DNA from: an uncultured Oscillospiraceae bacterium
GTDB taxonomy: Bacteria; Bacillota; Clostridia; Oscillospirales; Ruminococcaceae
NCBI GenBank assembly: GCA_934527255.1
Contig: CAKTAM010000093.1
Span: forward strand, 1 to 7,260
Length of the DNA: 7,260 bases
Direction of reading: 5' to 3'
Both the position numbers and the translations under genes were made by a program. The notes under the pieces were generated by a model. That model was not told where the DNA came from, did no database searches, and worked only from the letters and a program-made list of their open reading frames with translations. Positions within the stretch are counted from its first letter, which is position 1. The number at the start of each line of letters is the position of its first letter. Below are positions 1 to 4,262 of this stretch, in pieces.

Positions 1-39
1 CCACCGCCGGGCGAAGCTTCCGCCCGGCGGTGGTTTTTT
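1..39 (+). terminator. Intrinsic terminator, copy 1 of a repeated hairpin
   Basis: A perfect 13-bp GC-rich stem (arms 1-13 and 21-33) with a 7-nt loop AAGCTTC is followed by six T residues (34-39). This is a strong rho-independent terminator on the plus strand for a gene that ends before the window. The stem may extend beyond the left edge. A second copy with a compensating base-pair change lies at 889-928. Confidence 0.9.
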
Positions 40-48
40 GGTGCGGCG
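1..48 (+). repeat. Direct repeat, left copy (terminator plus flank)
   Basis: Positions 1-48 align with 892-940 over hairpin, T-tract and the following TG-TGCGGCG. By eye only about four substitutions and one single-base indel separate the copies. The identity past the T-tract shows the two are a duplicated stretch of DNA and not just two similar terminators. The hicAB module lies between the copies. Confidence 0.7.
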
Positions 49-128
49 CAATGACCTTGGTAAAATAAGTTTTGAAGCTTTAATTAAATATAGAATGTAT
101 TTATTAGAGAATAATTCCGAAAAAACTA

Positions 129-157
129 TTGACATATACGCATTAAAGGCGTACAAT
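129..157 (+). promoter_or_regulatory. hicAB promoter
   Basis: A consensus -35 TTGACA (129-134), a 17-bp spacer and a near-consensus -10 TACAAT (152-157) predict transcription starting near 164. That leaves only about 10 nt of leader before the hicA ATG. The stretch 57-160 is far more AT-rich than the DNA around it. Confidence 0.85.
137..153. promoter_or_regulatory. Candidate HicB operator
   Basis: The inverted repeat TACGC-N7-GCGTA (137-141 and 149-153) lies between the -35 and the -10 and overlaps the first bases of the -10. Ribbon-helix-helix HicB antitoxins are known to repress their own promoters through short palindromes. The position fits such a site, but the assignment is inferred. 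Confidence 0.5.
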
Positions 158-173
158 ATAGACATGAAAGGGG

Positions 174-356
174 ATGAACAACACGAAGCGGGCAGACTTG
201 ATTGCACTGTTGGAAAAAAACGGCTGGCGGCTGAAACGCAATGGCGCGGGGCATGACATCTATACAAACGGCAAAGAGTGCGAAACGGTTCCGCGGCATA
301 GAGAGCTGAACGAAAATCTTGCAAAAGCGATCATCAAAAGACGGGGGCTTCGATAA
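174..356 (+). CDS. hicA: HicA-type mRNA interferase toxin
   Basis: This 60-residue protein has the usual HicA length and layout. It opens with an N-terminal helix (DLIALLEKNGWRLKR, residues 8-22), followed by the G-x-G-H-D-I-Y strand carrying the expected catalytic histidine (His27), then TNGK and VPRHRELN (39-46), and a C-terminal helix AKAIIKRR. HicA toxins are double-stranded-RNA-binding-fold ribonucleases that cut mRNA and are held inactive by HicB. The ATG at 174 matches the family start, but the purine run GAAAGGGG directly abuts it, too close for an efficient ribosome site. The predicted leader is only about 10 nt, so toxin translation may be weak compared with the antitoxin. hicB follows 35 nt downstream. 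Confidence 0.92.
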   Translation: MNNTKRADLIALLEKNGWRLKRNGAGHDIYTNGKECETVPRHRELNENLAKAIIKRRGLR

Positions 357-362
357 GCCCCC
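343..362 (+). other. Hairpin across the hicA stop codon
   Basis: A perfect 8-bp stem GGGGGCTT (343-350) and AAGCCCCC (355-362) with the tetraloop CGAT encloses the hicA TAA. No T-tract follows, so it is not a standard terminator. It sits just upstream of the hicB ribosome site and could protect the mRNA or tune the ratio of toxin to antitoxin. Confidence 0.6.
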
Positions 363-391
363 GGGCTTTGCAATATAGGAGGGCAACAAAA

Positions 392-793
392 ATGAAAAGA
401 GCATATCCTGTGTTATTGACGCCGGATGAAAGCGGGTATGTGGTGTATGTGCCCGATTTTGACATTTACACGGAGGGAAAGACACTGGCGGATGCCATGG
501 AAATGGCACGCGACGCCATCGGTCTGATGGGCATTGACCGTGAAGACGACGGGAAGGCGCTGCCGGAGGCTTCGACCGTGGCAGCCGCGCAGGCGGCCGC
601 GGAGAAGGGCACGCTGGTAACGCTGGTGGATGTGGATTTTGCCGAATACCGTCGGCAGAACGACCTGCGCAGCGTAAAAAAGAACTGCACGATCCCCTCC
701 TGGCTGAATGCGGAAGCGGAGCGTGCGGGCGTGAACTTTTCGGCGGTGCTGCAGGCGGCGCTGAAAGAAGAGCTGCACCTGCAGCACCGCTGA
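392..793 (+). CDS. hicB: HicB-type antitoxin
   Basis: This 133-residue protein should bind and neutralise HicA and repress the shared promoter. Residues 3-60 show the HicB-like partial RNase H fold: YPVLLTPDESGYVVYVPDF, then TEGKTLADAMEMARDAIG. Residues 97-130 (KKNCTIPSWLNAEAERAG followed by VNFSAVLQAALKEEL) match a ribbon-helix-helix DNA-binding domain, which marks the RHH-type HicB. The ATG at 392 is chosen because AGGAGGG (377-383) lies 8 nt upstream. A longer TTG start at 368 in the same frame lacks such a site. This ribosome site is much stronger than that of hicA, as expected if antitoxin must be in excess. Confidence 0.93.
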   Translation: MKRAYPVLLTPDESGYVVYVPDFDIYTEGKTLADAMEMARDAIGLMGIDREDDGKALPEASTVAAAQAAAEKGTLVTLVDVDFAEYRRQNDLRSVKKNCTIPSWLNAEAERAGVNFSAVLQAALKEELHLQHR

Positions 794-807
794 AAGGGGC
801 TGCTGCC

Positions 808-873
808 GTGGGCATTGTCAGCGGCCTGGCCGCCACCGGCGCCAACCAGCTGGGCCGCCAGCTGAAAAACTGA
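808..873 (+). pseudogene. Orphan 3' end of an unidentified gene
   Basis: Right after hicB a frame reads GIVSGLAATGANQLGRQLKN and stops at 871-873, 15 nt before the second terminator hairpin. It has no ribosome site of its own and stays open upstream through the hicB region in another frame. It looks like the tail of a gene followed by that gene's own terminator. The small/Gln/Arg pattern faintly recalls the C-terminus of DUF853 (HerA-like/YjgR) ATPases, but this is a guess. Confidence 0.35.
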
Positions 874-888
874 ACCCCAAAAAAGACA

Positions 889-928
889 GAACCACCGCAG
901 GGCGAAGCTTTCCGCCCTGCGGTGGTTC
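889..928. terminator. Bidirectional terminator, copy 2 of the repeated hairpin
   Basis: A perfect 16-bp stem (889-904 and 913-928) has an 8-nt loop. On the minus strand it is followed by TCTGTCTTTTTT, suitable for ending the XRE-DUF6514 operon. On the plus strand the tail TTCTTTG is weaker. It separates the convergent hicAB and XRE units. Confidence 0.8.
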
Positions 929-940
929 TTTGATGCGGCG
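892..940 (+). repeat. Direct repeat, right copy (terminator plus flank)
   Basis: Partner of 1-48. In the stem, a C-G pair of copy 1 (positions 8 and 26) is an A-T pair here, so both sides changed and the hairpin was kept. Copy 2 also has one extra T in the loop and one T-to-C change in the tail. Confidence 0.7.
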
Positions 941-986
941 GCGGCCTGCTCAGAGGCGGCGGCCATGCCCTTGACGGCCCCGGCGG

Positions 987-1211
987 TCAAAGGCTGCAAA
1001 GGGCGTCCTCCAGCACATCGGGCAGCTGCACGGGGTCCAGCCCGCCAGCATTGCAGCGCCGGGCCAGCGCCTCGGCCGCTGCACGCTGCACAAACACATC
1101 CGGAAACGACGCCAGCACCTGTGCGCCGTCTGCCGTGACGGCCTCCACCCCATAAACGGGCGCTGCCGCCTCCGGCAGCATGACAGAACAAACACGGTAA
1201 AGGCAGCTCAT
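987..1211 (-). CDS. DUF6514-like small protein
   Basis: This 74-residue protein of unknown function has the pattern I associate with DUF6514 in Clostridia. It shows a strand with VYGVEAV (19-25), an acidic turn TADGAQVLASFPD (26-38), a helix ending ARRCNAGGLDP (50-60), and the C-terminal VQLPDVLEDAL (61-71). No signal peptide, membrane segment or catalytic motif is visible. Its ATG overlaps the stop of the upstream XRE gene by 4 nt (ATGA), so translation is probably coupled, and AAAGGAGG lies 8 nt before the start. Pairing with a regulator suggests a small regulatory or stress-response unit, but no role can be assigned. The family name comes from pattern memory. Confidence 0.75.
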   Translation of the reverse strand: MSCLYRVCSVMLPEAAAPVYGVEAVTADGAQVLASFPDVFVQRAAAEALARRCNAGGLDPVQLPDVLEDALCSL

Positions 1212-1438
1212 ACGCGTTCCCTCCTTTGGGCAAGGCCCAGCAGCTCCTCCAGCGGTACGCCGGTGTACGCCGAAATCTTCAGCAGCGTTTCCATCTTCGG
1301 CACCACGCGGCAGCGCTCAATATTGCTGACGGTATCCTTGCTGGCATCGATGTGCTCGGCAAATTCTTCCTGCGTCTCGCGCAGCAGGCTTTTGCGCAGC
1401 CAGCGCACGTTATCGGCAATGACGGTTGTATCAATCAT
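1208..1438 (-). CDS. XRE-family transcriptional regulator (small)
   Basis: This 76-residue protein is almost entirely a Cro/CI-type helix-turn-helix domain: VRWLRKSLLRETQEEFAEHI, then DASKDTVSNIERCRVVPKME, then LLKISAYTGVPLEELLGL. The recognition helix is around SKDTVSNIER. There is no effector domain, so it may act as a small DNA-binding autoregulator. I chose the ATG at 1438 because AAAGGGTGA precedes it at suitable distance. A GTG three codons upstream (1447) has its purine run directly adjacent. It forms a two-gene unit with the downstream DUF6514-like gene. Confidence 0.85.
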   Translation of the reverse strand: MIDTTVIADNVRWLRKSLLRETQEEFAEHIDASKDTVSNIERCRVVPKMETLLKISAYTGVPLEELLGLAQRRERV

Positions 1439-1457
1439 TTTTTTCACCCTTTTCTAA

Positions 1458-1463
1458 AATATA
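1458..1463 (-). promoter_or_regulatory. Extended -10 for the XRE-DUF6514 operon
   Basis: On the minus strand TGGTATATT gives an extended -10 (TG-n-TATATT) about 20 nt before the ATG at 1438. No convincing -35 is seen, as is common for extended -10 promoters. Transcription would start near 1451. Confidence 0.5.
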
Positions 1464-1715
1464 CCAAAATTTTCCAGCAAACCACGGCCTGCGTTCCGTT
1501 TTTGGCGGCGCACGGCCGCCCGGGCCAGCCCCACAGGGCGGGCGGCGGCGTGTTGGCTGGCCGCGGCAGCGCGTCGGCGCCGGGCGCGGGTTCGGATATG
1601 CTCGGCCAAGGTGCACCGTACCATAGAGCGCGCAAGGGGGGCTTTCCGCGCCGAAAAAGGGCGAAAGCGGGCGCAGAAAACCGGCACGGCACGGACATTT
1701 TGCAGGGAATGACAG
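1464..1715. other. GC-rich stretch without a supported gene
   Basis: Several long frames are open here, but they lack ribosome sites and family-like sequence, and high GC explains them. The only structure noted is an 8-bp inverted repeat GGCCAGCC (1523-1530) and GGCTGGCC (1555-1562) with a 24-nt loop. Confidence 0.5.
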
Positions 1716-1744
1716 TTGATTTCTGCCCGGCGGGATGGTATAAT
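1716..1744 (+). promoter_or_regulatory. Promoter of the tetR-PAP2 operon
   Basis: A -35 TTGATT (1716-1721), a 17-bp spacer and a perfect -10 TATAAT (1739-1744), with the extended TG at 1736-1737. Start is expected near 1751. The spacer holds a 9-bp palindrome CCCG-G-CGGG (1726-1734), which could be an operator but is weak evidence. Confidence 0.8.
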
Positions 1745-1783
1745 CAGTTGCGTTACAGCGCCAACAGCAAAGGAGGGCGACCC

Positions 1784-2356
1784 GTGGCCAATGCAACCAG
1801 ACACCTGATCGCGCAGGCGCTGGAAGACCTGCTGCGTCAGAAAACGCTGGATAAAATCACCGTAAAGGAAATTGTGGAGAAAAGCGGAGTCAACCGGCAG
1901 ACCTTTTATTATAATTTTGAAGATATCTATGCCCTTGTGGAGTGGATATTTGAAGAAAAGACCCGGGCGCTGGCCGGGCAGGTCGACCTGGAGGCCGACT
2001 GGAAAGAGCTGATCCCCCAGCTGTCACAGAACCTGCTGGAGTATAAGCAGCTGATCCTGAACGCCTACCACTCCCTCAACCGGGTGCATCTGGAGCGTTA
2101 TCTGAAAAACTGGCTGCGGCCGTATGTCGCCCATGTGGTCGAAGACAAGGCGCAGGCTTACCGTGTGACCGAAACCGAAAAAGCGTTCATCTGCAACTGC
2201 TATGTTGCGGTGTTTGTGGGCATTGCGCTGGAATGGATCGAAAGCAATATGTCCGGCAACCTCATCTCGCAGATGGATATGTTTATCAAGCTGGTTGACG
2301 GCAGCCTGGAAAGCATTTTGCAGAAATTTTCGCAGGAAAGCGCCCCCACATCTTGA
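1784..2356 (+). CDS. TetR/AcrR-family transcriptional regulator
   Basis: This 190-residue protein has the classic TetR layout. The N-terminal helix-turn-helix spans about residues 24-48, with ITVKEIVEKSGVNRQTFYYN and FEDIYALVEW. A variable all-helical C-terminal ligand and dimer domain ends in VAVFVGIALEWIESN and FIKLVDGSLESILQKF, as in the TetR_C_8/DhaS-like group. The start is the GTG at 1784, with AAAGGAGGG (1769-1777) 6 nt upstream. The frame is open far upstream, but that extension has no site or homology. The PAP2 gene begins 23 nt downstream, so this protein probably controls its own operon. The ligand is unknown. Confidence 0.9.
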   Translation: MANATRHLIAQALEDLLRQKTLDKITVKEIVEKSGVNRQTFYYNFEDIYALVEWIFEEKTRALAGQVDLEADWKELIPQLSQNLLEYKQLILNAYHSLNRVHLERYLKNWLRPYVAHVVEDKAQAYRVTETEKAFICNCYVAVFVGIALEWIESNMSGNLISQMDMFIKLVDGSLESILQKFSQESAPTS

Positions 2357-2379
2357 ACAGACAAGGAGAAAACCGCCCC

Positions 2380-3057
2380 GTGAAGCAGCAGATTACTTCC
2401 TACATCCGCACGCACAAGCATGTGCTGATGTTCTTATATTTCCCAATTTATCTGACGTGGTTTTTCGTACTGGAAAAGCTGATCGTCAGCAATTACTGGG
2501 TTTCGTACATCCCGCTGGATGATAAAATTCCTTTCATCCCGGCATTCATTCTGCCGTATGTGCTGTGGTTCCCCAATATCATCCTGCCGGCCTTTGTGCT
2601 CTACTTCAAAAACACCGGTGCGTTCAAGCGCTACGGCTGGTATGTTATCATCAGTTTTTCGCTCAGCATGCTGATCTGCATGGTGTTTCCCAACGGGCAA
2701 AACCTCCGCCCCGTCCTGCCCGAACAAAAGGATTTCTTCACCGCCTGGGTCAGCATGATCTACGCGGCCGATACCAATACGAATGTTTTGCCCAGTATGC
2801 ATGTGGTAGGCTGCATGGGCGCAGCCTTTGCCGCGTGGGACATCGGGCGCGAAAAACCGGCCTGGCGGCGCTGGCGCATTCCGGCGCTGGCGCTGGAGGC
2901 ACTGATCAGCATCTCGACTGTGTTTGTCAAGCAGCACTCGGTGCTGGATATCATCGCCGGTGTGCTGGTGGGTGTGCTGGTGGGCTGGCCCATCTACCGC
3001 AAGGGCAGCCCGCTGCGCCGCACGCAGCCGCCAAAGGAAACCGCCGCCGCCCGCTAA
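2380..3057 (+). CDS. PAP2-superfamily membrane phosphatase
   Basis: This 225-residue, multi-pass membrane protein has about five or six hydrophobic segments (roughly residues 15-36, 50-76, 86-103, 142-153, 168-183, 191-206). The three PAP2 catalytic blocks are visible: NGQNLRP (105-111), PSMH (138-141), and S-T-V-F-V-K-Q-H-S-V-L-D (179-190) with the catalytic His186 and Asp190. Block 1 lacks the usual lysine, and block 3 has Lys184 where many members have Arg, as in AUR1/lipid-phosphatase-like relatives. Likely substrates are lipid phosphates such as phosphatidic acid or undecaprenyl pyrophosphate, but the specificity cannot be read from sequence. The GTG start at 2380 is preceded by AAGGAGAA (2363-2370). 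A TTG at 2353 overlapping the tetR stop lacks a good site. A terminator follows. Confidence 0.9.
   Translation: MKQQITSYIRTHKHVLMFLYFPIYLTWFFVLEKLIVSNYWVSYIPLDDKIPFIPAFILPYVLWFPNIILPAFVLYFKNTGAFKRYGWYVIISFSLSMLICMVFPNGQNLRPVLPEQKDFFTAWVSMIYAADTNTNVLPSMHVVGCMGAAFAAWDIGREKPAWRRWRIPALALEALISISTVFVKQHSVLDIIAGVLVGVLVGWPIYRKGSPLRRTQPPKETAAAR
2959..2982 (+). repeat. 12-bp tandem duplication inside the PAP2 gene
   Basis: GGTGTGCTGGTG occurs twice in a row, in frame, encoding G-V-L-V twice within the last membrane helix. It looks like a small slippage event that keeps the frame. Confidence 0.8.
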
Positions 3058-3086
3058 GCGGCACGCCCACAGAAAAAGCAGCAAAC

Positions 3087-3134
3087 AAAAACACCGTCTG
3101 ACCAACGCGCAATGCGTGGCAGACGGTGTTTTTT
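3087..3134. terminator. Bidirectional terminator after the PAP2 gene
   Basis: Arms AACACCGTCTG (3090-3100) and CAGACGGTGTT (3120-3130) form a long stem with a partly paired inner part, followed by T residues to 3134. The minus strand reads through the same stem into GTTTTTGTTTGC, so it also serves the convergent repressor gene that ends at 3146. Confidence 0.9.
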
Positions 3135-3145
3135 GTGTGCCGGAA

Positions 3146-3499
3146 TCAACCGTTTTCTTCTAGGAGAGAACGTAAAAGCCGTGTTGCGAGAGATACCTTT
3201 TCGGCAGGTATCTTCTGTGATAGAAGAAGCAGTTGTTTTTGTTCAGGTGAAAGCTGCTTTTCGGAAAGGCATGATGCAGGCGCAGTGCCTTCTGCAGGAG
3301 CAGAAAGGGATTGAGCTAAAAGGTAATCTGCACTGACGCCAAAATATGCGGCAATTTTAGGAAGCTGTTCAAACTGTGGGTTGCTGTTTCTGTTTTTCCA
3401 TTGCGAAACTACGCTTTTGCTAAGCCCGCAGTCTAACGCGGCCTTGCTGGGTGTTACTCCTTTTTCTAAGCACAGCTTGTAAAAGACGTCATAAAACAC
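3146..3499 (-). CDS. Phage-type XRE repressor 1
   Basis: This 117-residue protein has an N-terminal helix-turn-helix of the Cro/CI type: MFYDVFYKLCLEKGVTPSKA, then ALDCGLSKSVVSQWKNR, then PKIAAYFGVSADYLLAQ. A 45-residue helical tail (SEKQLSPEQKQLLLLSQKIP and onward) resembles the C-terminal part of small phage repressors and lacks a CI-type peptidase domain. The start is the GTG at 3499, with GAGGTG 8 nt upstream. It is AT-richer than its surroundings and closely resembles the repressor at 3745-4089 at its N-terminus, including the family-typical FYD-F--LC--K--PSKA. It faces a divergent strong promoter, as in a prophage immunity region. Confidence 0.88.
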   Translation of the reverse strand: MFYDVFYKLCLEKGVTPSKAALDCGLSKSVVSQWKNRNSNPQFEQLPKIAAYFGVSADYLLAQSLSAPAEGTAPASCLSEKQLSPEQKQLLLLSQKIPAEKVSLATRLLRSLLEENG

Positions 3500-3525
3500 A
3501 ATTTTCGCACCTCAAGATTGTGCAA

Positions 3526-3541
3526 GTTTACAATTGTGCAC
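3526..3541. promoter_or_regulatory. Left operator-like elements
   Basis: GTTTAC (3526-3531) is followed by the palindrome GTGCAC (3536-3541). TTGTGCA also occurs twice, at 3518-3524 and 3534-3540. The matching elements occur in mirrored order on the other side of the divergent promoter, where a repressor would bind. Confidence 0.5.
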
Positions 3542-3559
3542 GAATCGGCAAAAATTAGA

Positions 3560-3588
3560 TTGACAAGGCTACCAATGTGCACTATAAT
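3560..3588 (+). promoter_or_regulatory. Strong rightward promoter of immunity cassette 1
   Basis: A perfect -35 TTGACA (3560-3565) and a perfect -10 TATAAT (3583-3588) with a 17-bp spacer. The GTGCAC palindrome (3577-3582) lies against the -10, and GTAAAC repeats begin at the predicted start point (about 3595), which suggests tight repression. Confidence 0.9.
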
Positions 3589-3595
3589 GAAACGC

Positions 3596-3611
3596 GTAAA
3601 CAAGTGTAAAC
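3596..3611 (+). promoter_or_regulatory. Operator-like GTAAAC repeats, site A
   Basis: GTAAAC occurs twice 10 bp apart (3596-3601 and 3606-3611), so the two copies face the same side of the helix. The 13-mer GTAAACAAGTGTA (3596-3608) is repeated exactly at 3667-3679. Confidence 0.6.
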
Positions 3612-3621
3612 TTCCATTCGG

Positions 3622-3650
3622 CTGACAAAGTTCTATAGCGAAAGTATAGC
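3622..3650 (+). promoter_or_regulatory. Possible second rightward promoter
   Basis: CTGACA (3622-3627), a 17-bp spacer and TATAGC (3645-3650) make a weaker promoter-like pair downstream of the strong one. It may be fortuitous. Confidence 0.3.
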
Positions 3651-3666
3651 ACGAACGTTAAAGAAT

Positions 3667-3679
3667 GTAAACAAGTGTA
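3667..3679 (+). promoter_or_regulatory. Operator-like repeat, site B
   Basis: Exact second copy of GTAAACAAGTGTA, 71 bp downstream of site A and just before the ribosome site AAGGAG (3684-3689) of the truncated gene. Confidence 0.6.
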
Positions 3680-3698
3680 TGGTAAGGAGTGTGATTCA

Positions 3699-3872
3699 AT
3701 GCCGGAACAATGGACAAAGGACGTGGTGGGGGAGGGGATAAGGGTCAGGGCGTATGGTATTTGTCAGCGGCAAGCAGGCCATCAAGGTAAGCCTCGGCTT
3801 TGGCTTTATCAAGACTGTCCAGCGCTTGGAATTTATCAACAAAAGAGGGAACGGGCAAAACGGAAGAGTTGA
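3699..3872 (+). pseudogene. Truncated divergent early gene (HTH-like N-terminus)
   Basis: The ATG at 3699 has AAGGAG (3684-3689) 9 nt upstream, and the first residues read MPEQWTKDVVGE. This resembles the start of small phage XRE-like proteins that begin with W-(T)-x-D-V/I-V-G followed by a helix-turn-helix. After about residue 12 the family-like sequence is lost. From 3745 the frame merely runs antisense through the second repressor gene until a stop at 3872, giving a 57-residue nonsense tail. The breakpoint lies near 3733-3744. This appears to be a gene cut by recombination or deletion that joined two immunity cassettes. Confidence 0.55.
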
Positions 3873-4089
3873 CAGGAATATCTGTTCGGCCAAGCAGGTA
3901 ATCAACGGATACGTTAAAATAGTTGGCTATTTTGGCGGCCGTGTAAGAGTCCGGCTTTGCATCTTCGCCAGCAATGTACTTTTTTTTCCAGTAGGCCACA
4001 CTACCTTTGCTAAAGCCAATTTCAGTGCTTGCCTTTGAGGGGGAAATTTTCTTTTCTTCGCAAAGCTGTTTGAAAATGTCGTAAAACAT
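3745..4089 (-). CDS. Phage-type XRE repressor 2
   Basis: This 114-residue protein is a paralogue of the repressor at 3146-3499. It starts MFYDIFKQLCEEKKISPSKA, continues STEIGFSKGSVAYWKKK, then AAKIANYFNVSVDYLLGRTD (51-70), followed by a short helical tail. The helix-turn-helix is at about residues 6-66, and no peptidase domain is present. The ATG at 4089 has GGAG a few bases upstream. A frame open to 4239 overlaps the promoter and is not used. No terminator is seen after its stop, where the truncated gene of the neighbouring cassette abuts. Low GC suggests recent acquisition. Confidence 0.88.
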   Translation of the reverse strand: MFYDIFKQLCEEKKISPSKASTEIGFSKGSVAYWKKKYIAGEDAKPDSYTAAKIANYFNVSVDYLLGRTDIPVNSSVLPVPSFVDKFQALDSLDKAKAEAYLDGLLAADKYHTP

Positions 4090-4104
4090 TACTTCTCCAA
4101 AAGT

Positions 4105-4132
4105 AAAATATTTGTTCAGAAAAACTTGACAA
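4105..4132 (-). promoter_or_regulatory. Promoter of repressor 2
   Basis: On the minus strand TTGTCA (4132-4127), a 16-bp spacer and TATTTT (4110-4105) form a plausible promoter. Its -35 shares bases with the -35 of the rightward promoter, so the two polymerases would compete. Confidence 0.5.
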
Positions 4133-4172
4133 GTGCAAATAATTGTCCTATAATAGCCAACAGAAGAACAAA
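4111..4172. promoter_or_regulatory. Inverted operator-like pair flanking the cassette 2 promoter
   Basis: TTTGTTC (4111-4117) and GAACAAA (4166-4172) form an exact inverted pair with centres 55 bp apart, enclosing both promoters. A related GAACAATT is at 4265-4272. This suggests binding sites for repressor 2 on both sides of the promoter. Confidence 0.45.
4126..4154 (+). promoter_or_regulatory. Strong rightward promoter of immunity cassette 2
   Basis: A perfect -35 TTGACA (4126-4131), a 17-bp spacer and a perfect -10 TATAAT (4149-4154). Transcription would start near 4161 and give a leader of about 185 nt before the XRE gene at 4346. Confidence 0.9.
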
Positions 4173-4203
4173 CGATTAAACAAATTAACAAGCGAGTTCT
4201 TCT
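4162..4203 (+). repeat. Inverted repeat in the 5' leader
   Basis: AGAAGAAC (4162-4169) and GTTCTTCT (4196-4203) pair perfectly with a 26-nt AT-rich loop, starting at the predicted transcription start. It could be an RNA stem-loop or a DNA operator. Confidence 0.5.
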
Positions 4204-4262
4204 AAAAACAGAACCAATCAAATGCAAATGAACTTGCAAATTTGTCGCTGAACAGGAATTTT

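Noticed and set aside
126..845. Long minus-strand frame opposite hicAB
   Set aside because: Proline- and arginine-rich composition typical of an antisense shadow in GC-rich DNA. The plus strand has clear HicA and HicB matches.
466..1233. Minus-strand frame of 255 codons
   Set aside because: It crosses hicB, the bidirectional terminator and the DUF6514-like gene in another frame. It has no ribosome site and no family-like sequence.
1226..1783. Upstream extension of the TetR frame (open from 1226)
   Set aside because: It runs antisense through the XRE gene, crosses the promoter at 1716-1744 and has no ribosome site. The TetR family pattern begins at the GTG at 1784.
2434..3105. Minus-strand frame of 223 codons opposite PAP2
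   Set aside because: Shadow frame. The plus strand carries the three PAP2 motifs and membrane helices.
3500..3680. Short repeats as a CRISPR array
   Set aside because: The repeated units are 6-13 bp with irregular spacing and fit operators. There is no array of 25-37 bp repeats with uniform spacers.
3754..4038. Plus-strand frame of 94 codons over repressor 2
   Set aside because: It is the antisense of a well-supported HTH gene and lacks a ribosome site.
4090..4239. Longer N-terminus for repressor 2
   Set aside because: The extension overlaps both promoters, and the ATG at 4089 has a GGAG and aligns with the start of repressor 1.
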